NCBI GenBank assembly: GCA_010093515.1
Contig: MU001682.1
Span: forward strand, 565,536-629,535
Source: Lineolata rhizophorae
Taxonomy: Eukaryota; Ascomycota; Dothideomycetes; Lineolatales; Lineolataceae
Length of the DNA stretch: 64,000 nt
Direction: 5' to 3'
Below are positions 53,618-64,000 of this stretch, piece after piece. The first letter of the stretch is position 1. Each line of letters opens with the position of its first letter. A program made the translations under genes and the position numbers. Below the pieces are notes generated by a model. It saw only the letters and a program-made list of their open reading frames with translations. It ran no database searches and had not been told where the DNA came from.

Positions 53618-55319
53618 CTACTCCATCTCGATAGTGCCAGGCGGCTTGCTCGTGACTGGACACAGGTTAGCGACAATATTTGTGGCAGTAGGGCAACTGA
53701 TAGGGCAAGATCGAAGATAGCTTACTGTCATATACCACCCGACAGACACCATTGACCTCGTTGACGATACGCCTGCTAACACGCTTGAGAAACTCTCCAT
53801 CGAAAGGGTACCAATCGGCAGTCATGAAATCCGTCGTCTCTACTGCACGCAATGCGATGACCTGGTCGTGAACGCGGTTGTCGCCCATCACACCCACGGC
53901 CTTGACAGGTAGCAGCGCTGCAAACGCCTGGCTGATCTTCCGGTATAGTCCAGCCTTCTTGATTTCCTCGATGAAGATGTAGTCGGCTTCGCGGGCAATA
54001 CGAACTTGTTGAGGGGTAACTTCTCCAAGGATGCGGATCGCAATACCTGGGCCGGGGAATGGATGACGCCAGACGAGGTCCTCCGGGATACCTAGCTTGG
54101 TGCCGAGTATACGCACTTCATCTTTGAAGAGCTCGCGAAGAGGCTCGATCAGCTTCAGATGCATGCCTTCGAGTAAACCGCCCACGTTATGGTGTGTCTT
54201 AATGGTCGCGCTAGGACCCTTGAAAGATATGCTTTCGATAACGTCGGGATACAGAGTACCTTGGAGCAACCACTCGATATCTCCCTCCTGGGGCGAGCCG
54301 GCAGCAGCGGCGGCAATTTCTTTGGCCTTCTCCTGGAATACCTCGATGAACGTATTTCCGATAATTTTTCGCTTCTTCTCAGGATCATCAGTAACGCCTT
54401 TGAGCCGACCTAAGAACAGTTCGCTGGCATCGACGACAGTGAGGTTGATACCCAGGTGCTGCGTCATTGTTTGCTTCACAATCTGCGCCTCATTAAGCCG
54501 TAGGACGCCATTGTCGACAAGAACAGCATGAAACCGGTCGCCGATAGCTTCCTGCATTAGCTTCGCAGCGACAGTAGAATCGACACCCCCGCTTACAGCA
54601 CCGATAACCTGTCCTTTCTCCCCCACAAGCGTACGGATCCGAGCAACCTCCTGGTCAACAAACTTGCCCATCGTCCAATTCCGTTTCGCATTGCAAATGT
54701 CGACGGCGAAGTTCTTCAGGAGACGAGTTCCTCGAGGTGTGTGCGTCACTTCTGGGTGGAATTGGATCCCATACCATGGCTTTTCTAGATGCGCGATGCC
54801 CGCAAAAGGGGCATTCGAGGTCGTTGCAATGGTAACAAAAGAAGGAGGGAGCTTGGACAGTTTGTCGCCGTGCGACATCCATACCTCGAGGTCATCCTCG
54901 AGTCCACGAAAGAGTTTGTCTACATGGGGCGAACTAGATGGGTGTCGCTGCACGTCAAGGTAAGCGTGTCCGTATTCCCTTTTATCTCCCGCCGCAACAT
55001 CTTTGCCCTGGTTCCATGCTATCTCTTGCAGCCCATAACAGATCCCAAGAACCGGGACTCCGAGCTCGAAAACTTCAGAGTCTACGTGGGGCGCTCCGTC
55101 TTCGTAAACCGAATAGGGACCCCCAGACAGGATGACGCCGACTGGCTTCCACGATAGGTCGGCCACATTCTGGGTGCAGGGCAGCATCTCGGAGTAGACA
55201 TTGAGCTCGCGCAACCTTCTAGTTATTAGGTGCGTGTACTGCGACCCAAAGTCAAGCACCAAGACTGTGTCGAAGGCCTTGTGCGGCTCGATAGGGAGCA
55301 CGCCATCCTCAGACGTCAT
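53618..55319 (-). CDS. GUA1: GMP synthase (glutamine-hydrolysing)
   Basis: Exons 55319-53726 and 53655-53618 (543 aa; 70-bp intron near the 3' end). The class I glutaminase domain has [35 protein letters not shown], nucleophile Cys in [16 protein letters not shown], and [12 protein letters not shown]. The ATP-pyrophosphatase domain follows with [16 protein letters not shown] (SGGVDS P-loop), [15 protein letters not shown] and [14 protein letters not shown]. The dimerisation domain has [17 protein letters not shown] and ends [16 protein letters not shown] after splicing. It amidates XMP to GMP, the last GMP-branch step. The family end is normally IEWE, so Met replaces Trp here. Confidence 0.98.
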
Positions 55320-56397
55320 CTTGGGCGAATGAAGCCCGTGTCACTGCTAGTGCCGTTGTCGTCGCGATATGGTAGAAGAGCGCAACCTTGTCTAGCAACA
55401 ATAACTGTGGCACCTGGTCAACATTTGCATTCCTTTGGGAAAAAGACCTGGCAGTGTACATTTTGGGTTCGTTGCACCACCGCAAAGAGATTCTAGGCTG
55501 AAAGAATGGCCCCGATACCGCTCTGTTATGGTGTTCTTTTCGTGCTTTTTGTTGTCAAGAAGTGAGTGTCACGGCCTCTCTTTGAACGTGGATAGTGAAT
55601 AGAAAATAGGTCTTGAGGTAACCGCACGAGCTCCAATCCGACAAAATTTTAAGATATCTTTTTGTTCGTAAAGCAGTTCGGCCGCGAGTGGCAGCGATTG
55701 TCAACGTAGGTAAATCCAAGAGGGCAGGTGTTTTCACCGCTGCTGTGATCGAGCTAGATAAAACAGCGAACCACTGTGAGGTCGGAACTCGCCATTGTCA
55801 GATTTCCAGCGATGCTTAGTCATGGCCACAGCCAATCACGAAGCCTTGCCAGGCCAGCAGGCTCGGGAGGCTCAAGGTGAAGGTTGGAATCGGCTCGCGT
55901 GCGATCGGCTTTCGGCGGCATAAATCTCAACGTCCCGCGTCATGCGCTATCATCGTCGTGCTCTCGACAAACCCATCACCGACAGAAATCTAGCGGTGTA
56001 GCTATTGGCTACAAGGGAAGGTCATGCGGGTCACTGCGTGCGGTTTTCGAGGCGGGGTATAACGCCTCCGCGACGTGCTCCACGTCGCGGGTTGGAGTTG
56101 CTGGATGTGGAAGCTCTTTGTTTGAACAACAGCCATCTCGTCATCCTGCCTCATTCCTGCTCTGTGTTTCACGGCCGACGCTTGCATTAGCTACCCTATA
56201 TATGTCGACTCACCTAAGCTTTTACTTCTGCAACAGCGACTCTTTTTCGGCTTCTGAAACGAAGCCCTTCGTGAACTCCCAGCCCTTATCGAAGCACGAT
56301 CCAGAGGCAACTACTCTCCTTTGCCTCCATTCATTGCTTCCTGTAACGTTTCCTAGAGTATTCACCCTCGATTGAGCCATTGCCCGAGCGCCTCATC
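55320..56397. other. Divergent upstream region GUA1 / LYC1-like
   Basis: 1.08 kb without a supported gene. It should contain both promoters. No TGACTC core was found here. A short frame (55884-56375) has no family. Confidence 0.45.
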
Positions 56398-57686
56398 ATG
56401 ACCGCTACTGCTGCCTTCAACACGCTTCCTCCTGCCAACGCGCCTACCATAACCCTCACGCACCCGACCGCTTCCGAACGCCTCGCTATATGGCGGGAGA
56501 ACGGCGCCCATTGGCGCGGCGCGCTCTCATTGGAAGCATACCTCGTGCGCGAGCAGCACCTTGCGGAGCAGAGCCTGACAAGCAACGGCGGGATAACGTG
56601 GTGGGCGCTGGTGTCAGAGGCGGGTCCTAGGGACTCCGACGGTGAGAACTCCACTGCCGGCAGAGGCAAAAGACTCGTGCTCGCGGCCTGCGAGACTTTT
56701 CGTAAGCGCGCTTTGGTCGGCAAGGACGGCGTGGTGCACGAGGCGGTCGCGCACGGGATCGGGAGCGTGTTCACGCCGGTGCGATGCCGCGGGAAAGGAT
56801 ACGCGGGGAGGATGATGGGCGAGTTGGGCGAGCGGCTGAAGACGTGGCAAGCTGGGGAGGGCGGGCAGAACCTGTTCTCGGTGCTGTATTCTGATATCGG
56901 CAAGGTGGGTGTCGGACCTATCAACCTTTTGTGCCTTGGTGGCAGCAGCTGCCGTAACATTGTCTGTTGTCGGGGATCATTGGCGAGCTCATAGAGGTCT
57001 AGGAGTTCTATGCCAAGTATGGGTGGACGCCATATGTTGAGCCGTTCGCCTGGATTCCATACGCCTCGAATACCCGCCCCAACGGCTTTGTATCGCATTT
57101 ACCTACCTCCAAGCCGCTGTACAAGGCCGACCTCGCGGCTCTCTGCACCTCGGATGAAGCCGCCCTCAAGTCGTCGCTCGAACGGCGATCTACAAATTCC
57201 AGCAAAACGGTCGTGGCGCTTATTCCGGACGAGATGACAATGGACTGGCTCCATGCACGGGAAGATTTCGTAGCCCTCGAGCTCTACAGCCACGAACCGC
57301 TTATCAAAGGTGCAATAGTGGGTTCTAAGGAAGGGCATCGTGCCTGGGCAGTCTGGACGCGCATGTGGTATACCCATGACCCGCAAAAGCCGCGGCACGA
57401 AAATGTGCTGTACGTGCTACGACTGGTCGTCGAGGACGGTGTAGAGGATACCAAGGAAACGGTGGCGGCCCTGTTGGAGGCTGCAAGAAGTGAAGCAGAG
57501 AAATGGGAGATGTCGGGCGTGGAGGTGTGGAATCCGCGAGCGGAAGTTATAGACGCTGCGAAGCTAGTGAGCAAGAATACGGGGCTCATAGAAAGAGAAA
57601 AGGAGAGCATTGCCTCTCTGCGGTGGAATGGTGATGCGGCCGAGGAAGTGGAATGGGTCGCCAATGAGAAATTTGGATGGTGCTAA
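56398..57686 (+). CDS. LYC1: LYC1-like GNAT acetyltransferase
   Basis: Exons 56398-56904 and 57003-57686 (396 aa; 98-bp intron). The N-terminal GNAT fold has LTHPTASERLAIWRENGAHW, TWWALVSEAG, the acetyl-CoA-binding strand-loop GIGSVFTPVRCRGKGYAGRMM (R/Q-x-x-G-x-G/A form RGKGYAG) and SVLYSDIGKEFYAKYGWTPY. The C-terminal half has WLHAREDFVALELYS, GAIVGSKEGHRAWAVWTRMW and VEVWNP. It resembles Yarrowia LYC1, an N6-acetyltransferase of the first step of lysine breakdown in some fungi. The acceptor at 57002 restores DIGKEFYAKYGW. The substrate assignment is by family resemblance. Confidence 0.82.
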
Positions 57687-58815
57687 AGCATGGGCTTCAG
57701 GATGTCCGGCGCCTCTCCATCTCTTTCGACCTTAGCATAGCTCAAGGCGGCGATGGCATACTTGCGCTACACTTATGGATACGCTGCTCCAGATGTTCTT
57801 CCTAATACTCCAGTATCATTTCTGGTAGCTACTCTACGAGAGCATCACTCAACCCACAAGGCAGAGTTGGAAGGAGTTCCTTGCACGTGGGACATATTTC
57901 ATTGCTATCGAAAACTACAAGCCCATACCGTGATCTACCACAATCCATCATAAAACCACATAAACAAGAGGCCTGTCAGACCGCCATCGGCACCCATCCC
58001 GGCAGGCCGGCCGAAGCCTAGACACCCAGCACGGGATCGAGATCATCGCCACTCCGGCCGAAGCCGCGGAGCACAAGGATGCGTCACTCTAGGGCGCCGA
58101 GGCAATACGATCATCTTCCAGGTTGTAGATCCTGTGGCTCTGGTAGAGAACACAGTGAGAGACGTTTACTATAGAAATGATTCTATGAAGTCTGTTCGAA
58201 GGCGTGGTCAGCAAATGCATCATCGTCGCGGCATCATCGCAGCATCGCCGATGGCGGAGGGTGGGCAAGCACTTACAAAGTCGCATGAAGAAGAAAAGAA
58301 AAAGAAGGGAGGAGGGCAGCCTTGAGCGAGATTTTATACCCGACGCGACCGGGTCCGGGCCTATGTGTGCTGAGTCAGCATTCGCTTGTGGCCCGCCATG
58401 TGCCCGTGCTTCCTGGTCACCCCTGCCGCACCACAGTGGAAGCATCACCGAACCCAACTTCGCTTGTTTACTGTTGTTACTGGCTGCTACAGACGTGAAC
58501 CGTTAGAATTTGCATTTGCGAATTCATCTCAAACTGAAATATTGCACTAGAACTATGGACTGGTGATTTCTGAAGTTTATCGAGTCCTGTCGCGCGCCAA
58601 TTGCGCTTCAGCGTGCCATTGAAAATTTTCTCGGGCCTCTATTCTTACTTGGCTAGGTATAGTGCAATCTCACGCAATTACAAGCGGCAAGATACTTCCA
58701 GACGAACGAACAATTTCTCATTTTTGTCTAGCAGCAGAGTATTCCAACTATTTAAATTTGCCAACCGATCCTTTTGGATCTGTGCCAATATTTCAGAGAG
58801 AGCCAGCATTAAAAC
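57687..58815. other. Intergenic, ADE2 promoter region
   Basis: 1.13 kb. No gene is supported (57753-57953 is a short unsupported frame). A 13-bp palindrome containing TGAGTCA lies at 58368-58380. Confidence 0.45.
58368..58380. promoter_or_regulatory. TGCTGAGTCAGCA palindrome upstream of ADE2
   Basis: TGCTGAGTCAGCA is symmetric around the central G. It contains the Gcn4/AP-1-type core TGAGTCA with matching TGC/GCA flanks, as in an extended bZIP site. It lies about 435 bp before the ADE2 ATG. Confidence 0.5.
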
Positions 58816-60534
58816 ATGGACCAGGTCGTGGGATTTCTCGGTGGAGGCCAGCTGGGCCGGATGACAATCGAAGCAGCCAACGACCTCAATATCAAGTGTG
58901 TAGTCCTGGACCAAGGCCACTCCCCGGCAAAGCAAGTTCTTGCTCATGCGGAACACGTGGATGGATCCTTCAAAGATCCTGCCTCTGTCAAGAAACTGGC
59001 AGAGAAATGCACCACCATTACCGTCGAAATCGAGCACGTGGACACGTACGTCATGGAAGAGATTGAAAAAGACCCAAATTTCAGAGCGAAGATCGAGCCA
59101 CACTGGCAAACCATTAGGACCATTCAGAACAAATACAACCAAAAACTTCACTTGCATCAACATGGCGTACGGACGGCTGAATTTGAGGATCTGGAGGGGA
59201 AGTCTGAAGAAGATATCAAGACACTCGGCCAGAAATGGGGTTACCCGCTGATGCTCAAGTCCAAGACCGAGGCGTACGATGGGCGGGGGAACTTCCCGGT
59301 GAAATCGGACGCTGACATTCTGGAGGCGATGCAAGCCCTTGGTGGACGCCCATTGTACGCTGAACGCTGGGCAAATTTCAAGGCTGAAGTGGCCGTGATG
59401 GTGGTCAAGGCCAAGAACGGCGAATTTGCATACCCACCCGTTGAAACAGTTCATGAAGACAGCATCCTGAAACTAGTCTTTGCGCCCGCTCGAAACGTTT
59501 CCAAAGGAGTTCTCCAACAGGCACAGAAGCTTGCAACTAAGGCCATTGGTACCTTCAAGGGAAAGGGCGTATACGGCGTTGAGATGTTTCTACTGGAGGA
59601 TGATTCCCTACTTGTCAATGAGATTGCACCTCGTCCTCACAATTCCGGACATTATACCATCGAAGGTTGCTACATGTCCCAGTTTCAGGCCCACCTTCAC
59701 GCCATACTGGATCTACCTATTGCTCAAGAGGATCTGGAGTTGCGCGAGCCATCCATCATGCTCAACATCCTTGGCGGTGAAACTACGGATTCGCATGAAA
59801 AGGTGAAGATGAAAGCACTGCACATAACACGCAAAGCGCACATTCACATGTACGGCAAGGGGCCCGCTCGCAAGGGTAGGAAGATGGGCCACATTACCGT
59901 CACCGCAAAGACCATGGCGCAAGCCGAAGCCCTCGTCCAACCAATTGTCGACATTGCCGATGAGGTACGCGGCAAGCCGCAAAAATGGATACAGTTGCAA
60001 CCATCGTCCCAGAGCCCCACCCCTCTTGTCGCTGTCATCATGGGCTCCGACTCAGATCTTCCGAAACTGGAGGCCGGCATCCGCATCCTCGACAAGTTCA
60101 GCATACCGTACGAAGCACGGATCACGTCCGCACATCGCACGCCGGTGTGGATGGCTGAGTACGCTGAGTCGGCGCGATTGAGGGGCATCAAGGTGATTAT
60201 CTCTGCAGCCGGCGGCGCTGCCCATCTTCCGGGCATGGCCGCGTCCCATACTTGTCTGCCAGTCATAGGAGTGCCCATCAAGGCGAGCAATTTTGACGGG
60301 CTGGATAGCATGTTCAGTATCGTCCAGATGCCGAGGGGTGTGCCAGTCGCTACCGTGGGAGTCAATAACTCGACTAATGCCGCGTTACTGGCGATTAGAA
60401 TACTGGGCGTCGGGGATCCGGAGGCTTGGGACAAGACGGTTGCATTTGCGGAGCAGAATAAGAACGACGTGCTAGCTAAGGATGTGAGGCTTCTGGAAGA
60501 GGGAGCTCTGGCGTACCTCCAGAAGATGTCTTAG
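58816..60534 (+). CDS. ADE2: Phosphoribosylaminoimidazole carboxylase (PurK-PurE fusion)
   Basis: A single exon of 572 aa. The N-terminal PurK ATP-grasp part (about 1-390) has VVGFLGGGQLGRMTIEAAND, YPLMLKSKTEAYDGRGNFPV, GVYGVEMFLLEDDSLLVNEI and APRPHNSGHYTIEGC. The C-terminal PurE-like part (about 405-572) has PLVAVIMGSDSDLPKLEAG, YEARITSAHRTPVWMAEYA, VIISAAGGAAHLPGMAA and LPVIGVPI. It turns AIR into CAIR, the sixth de novo purine step; loss gives red, adenine-requiring yeast. Fusion order and length match fungal Ade2. Confidence 0.98.
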   Translation: MDQVVGFLGGGQLGRMTIEAANDLNIKCVVLDQGHSPAKQVLAHAEHVDGSFKDPASVKKLAEKCTTITVEIEHVDTYVMEEIEKDPNFRAKIEPHWQTIRTIQNKYNQKLHLHQHGVRTAEFEDLEGKSEEDIKTLGQKWGYPLMLKSKTEAYDGRGNFPVKSDADILEAMQALGGRPLYAERWANFKAEVAVMVVKAKNGEFAYPPVETVHEDSILKLVFAPARNVSKGVLQQAQKLATKAIGTFKGKGVYGVEMFLLEDDSLLVNEIAPRPHNSGHYTIEGCYMSQFQAHLHAILDLPIAQEDLELREPSIMLNILGGETTDSHEKVKMKALHITRKAHIHMYGKGPARKGRKMGHITVTAKTMAQAEALVQPIVDIADEVRGKPQKWIQLQPSSQSPTPLVAVIMGSDSDLPKLEAGIRILDKFSIPYEARITSAHRTPVWMAEYAESARLRGIKVIISAAGGAAHLPGMAASHTCLPVIGVPIKASNFDGLDSMFSIVQMPRGVPVATVGVNNSTNAALLAIRILGVGDPEAWDKTVAFAEQNKNDVLAKDVRLLEEGALAYLQKMS

Positions 60535-61125
60535 TCGTAGTTGTCGTTCAATTCGGCCAGGCAGCTATATCATAAATCCAGTACTAATTATATTCTTTAG
60601 AATGTAGCTTAGCGTCGTAACTGCGAACCTTTTCGACGAACGCATGGCGTAGGTAATTGCCGACAGATTCTATACTAGGACACTGCTTTTTAACGGTGTA
60701 TATTTAGGAAATCGCTATCCTATTTCAGTCTCATGTAAATGCGCGCTTCTTTCTAAATTTGCAGCCTTTTTCTTTCTCTTTGAAAAATAGTGTAATTGTT
60801 ATTCTCTGTTTCCCAATTTGTCGTTCCATATCTAACCCCCCGTAGAATATGTAACTTTCTGCAAAGCTTATGAATGCAGTTTATAGAGCATTATAGTGCT
60901 TACTTCGTGATTGAGTGTAAAACAAGAGGGTTTGTAGCCTTTGTCACGTAGTAAGAGCTGTTGAGAGTCTGTCCCATGTATGCATATTCTCCACGTGCCA
61001 AAAATATCTGACGGAGACAAACAACGTAGTTATTTTCTACTTCTCATTACACAATAAATCATTCTTTAGCCTCTTCCTCGACTCGCGCTCCCATACGCTA
61101 TTTCATACCTCCACGAAGTCAACCT
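60535..61125. other. Convergent 3' region ADE2 / PEBP-like gene
   Basis: 591 AT-rich bases with AATAAA at 61053-61058. No gene is seen. Confidence 0.45.
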
Positions 61126-62103
61126 TTACAGCAACAAGAGAGGCGCTAGGCCTCCGACAACAGCTGCGAGACCCTTCGGGATCATCGTCGGCAGCGCAGC
61201 ATCTTCCGACGTGGATGTCGCAGCGGCCGCATCGACCGTCGTCGACATAGTCATGGTGCTAGTCGTAGTCATGGTCATCGAGGCGGTTGACGAGTTTGTG
61301 CCGTTCTCAGCCATGACCATAGGTCCACCGAAGGGTTCGCCCTGGCCGGTGACGCGCCAGAAGTTGGCGCGGATGGGGTCGCCGAGGCCGGTCGCCTCGC
61401 GGAAGCCGTCGAAGTCGAAGTTGATGCGCTGCTGCAGCGACGCCTGCATCTCGGGCGGCACTTCGAAGTCGTCGGGCTGCTCGAAGAGCATGTGGATGTA
61501 GCGGTGCGCGAAGGGCGGGTCTTCGGCTGGCGGGGCGGGGCCCATGTACTCGAGCGGGCTGGTCGAGGTCGTGGTCAGGAGGTTGGTGCCCGCGTCGTTG
61601 GTCATGCCCGAGGAGGTGTAGTCCGACAGCACGGCGTGGCAGACGGTGGAACGGGAGCCATCCGGGTTGAAGATGGGCCTATTATTGAAATTAAGAAAGT
61701 GGCTCAAGTGAATATGTACTGATGGCTGGGTTCTTACGCATCAGGATCTGTTGAAGAGTTAGTTTCATGTCTGACGCCGGACAGAAGACCAATGGAATCT
61801 TAATGTAGATCGTTGCGCTTACCAATGACCATATAGACATAAGTGCCCTCTAGAACAGTATCGTTGGTGCCGATCTGCGGCTTCGGCTGCGTCTCTTTTC
61901 TAGTTGTCAATCCAAAGTCTCACGGACTCCTGTTGTGTCTAGTACGCACCTGCCTCAGTAAGTTCGAGCCCGGCCGGGCTCACATACGTATCGCCGACAA
62001 TGACTTCGAGGCGATCCTCCACCTCCGGGGTGAATCCCTCCGGGGTCTGCGCCTGCGCAAAGGCGGCCAAAAGAATGGCAGAAAGAGCTGTCGCGGAACG
62101 CAT
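61126..62103 (-). CDS. GPI-anchored PEBP-like secreted protein, 10-nt exon
   Basis: Four exons read leftward: 62103-61950, 61894-61823, 61747-61738 (10 nt) and 61678-61126 (262 aa; introns 55, 75 and 59 bp). Residues 1-19 form a signal peptide (MRSATALSAILLAAFAQAQ). The fold is phosphatidylethanolamine-binding protein-like: splicing the 10-nt exon gives TYVYMVIDPDAPIFNPDGSR, the family's DPDAP ligand motif, then TVCHAVLSDYT and PPFAHRYIHMLFEQPDDFEV. It ends in a Thr/Ser-rich stretch with sequon NGTNSS and a hydrophobic tail (GLAAVVGGLAPLLLL) typical of a GPI signal. It is probably a cell-surface protein; ligand and role are unknown. Confidence 0.83.
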
Positions 62104-62971
62104 TTTTTCGGCTTTTGGAGTGTTCCAAGGGACAGGAAAGTGACAGCAACTTAAGAGAGAATTGAAGGGAGCTCGCGACCAGCGTGGCAATAGTCCTCAA
62201 CTAAAATAAAATAAAAAAAACAAAGAGCGAAAGAGGAGAAGAAAAATAGGGCAGTATATTCATCATCAGTTGCTGCAGACGGCAAATGAAACGCCGTCCG
62301 TCAGGGCGGTAGGAACAGATCTGAGCCGGCTTGGCGTTTGCGACCATATAGTCCATCGCATTGACTTAAAGCGATCAAGCAATGCTAAGGTCGGCCCTCC
62401 CGGGCGTTGAAACCGATAATTGGTTCTGAAGTTAATGCGGAGAACAAAGCTCCCCCGGCACGTATGGTTTCTCTATGGCCGCCAAGATTTAATGTGCTTC
62501 TAAATTCGTGAGTTGGGATTTCATCCGGAATGTGGAGTAAATTATTTTTGCGGGGTATGGCCTCGCACGTCGAAAGATTGACAATAATTTGCATCGGTCC
62601 GTTGGCCGGGAAGTAAAGTAGCCGCAAAAATTTCCGTCGTGTTTCATCTGTCACTCGGCTCTTCAATATAGAGTATGTAAAGAACTCTTGTCGCGTCTCC
62701 ACCTGCCGAGCCCCAAGATACACAACGCAAGGGAGAAGGTTCTGCTTGCCTCGAAATACGGACCGGTTAAGCGTTTTCGAAAATTGCAAAATTTTGATCT
62801 AGAACATAATTGGATATGGCGCAGTTTGTGTAGCTCCTACGGCATTGATGTGTGGACAAGAGCTGTCCATGGGCTGCACCAAACGAACACTCAAGACAAC
62901 GGATTAAAAACAAAACTTTTCGCCCTTGCGGCTGACGTCTACCACCGTGTAGATATGATAAGATGGGTATC
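62104..62971. other. Intergenic, upstream of PEBP-like gene and LYS1 3' end
   Basis: 868 bp with A-rich runs near 62205-62222. Short frames at 62385-62789 and 62688-63026 have no family support; the latter overlaps the LYS1 terminal exon. Confidence 0.45.

Positions 62972-64000
<1,029 letters not shown>

Noticed and set aside
56331-57098. 255-codon leftward frame
   Set aside because: Antisense shadow of the LYC1-like gene.
57960-58160. Possible gene remnant with Pro/Ala-rich translation
   Set aside because: No recognisable parent protein in any frame; treated as intergenic.

Overview
The window is nuclear DNA of a filamentous ascomycete (Pezizomycotina). The evidence is short GT-AG introns (about 50-100 bp), a fused GATase-IGPS-PRAI tryptophan gene, a fungal Delta9-desaturase fused to cytochrome b5, a GH131 beta-glucanase, a GPI-anchored PEBP-like protein, and a Fot1/pogo-type transposase at the left edge. 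The species cannot be named from the sequence alone. I rebuilt exon structures by hand from splice sites, reading frame and family conservation. Twenty-four of the 25 complete gene models sum to a multiple of three after splicing or are single open frames; the last gene, LYS1, leaves the window.

Layout. 0-0.3 kb: end of a DNA transposon. 1.4-10.8 kb: a secreted membrane protein, a GT25 glycosyltransferase, an Egt2-like class V aminotransferase (ergothioneine pathway), a UCH37/UCHL5 deubiquitinase and a multi-pass DUF1365 protein. 11-17.3 kb: OGG1 (8-oxoguanine glycosylase), a GH131 glucanase, MTAP (methylthioadenosine phosphorylase), tRNA-Ser(GCT), and a four-exon 114-residue membrane protein with 9-nt and 14-nt exons. 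19-26.4 kb: a low-complexity protein, the mitochondrial glycine carrier Hem25, the OLE1 desaturase and the splicing factor CWC25. 26.7-38.3 kb: mitochondrial SHMT, a CENP-K-like protein, threonine synthase (THR4), dihydroorotate dehydrogenase (URA9), the trifunctional TrpC and a small unknown protein. 39.5-45.4 kb: an unknown protein, a SAM methyltransferase, the DHHC palmitoyltransferase PFA4 and intron-bearing tRNA-Trp(CCA). 45.9-60.5 kb: ADE12, ADE6, GUA1, LYC1-like acetyltransferase and ADE2. 61-64 kb: a PEBP-like GPI protein and the 3' part of LYS1 (saccharopine dehydrogenase).

The striking theme is a run of primary-metabolism genes. Four purine genes (ADE12, ADE6, GUA1, ADE2) lie within 15 kb, covering two de novo steps and the final enzymes of both the AMP and GMP branches. 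Upstream of them lie SHMT (one-carbon supply), URA9 (pyrimidines), TrpC and THR4. TGACTCA (Gcn4/CPC-1/Bas1-type core) occurs upstream of ADE12, ADE6, ADE2 and TrpC. Many neighbours are head-to-head pairs with shared upstream regions. No secondary-metabolite cluster, CRISPR array, prophage or retroelement was recognised.
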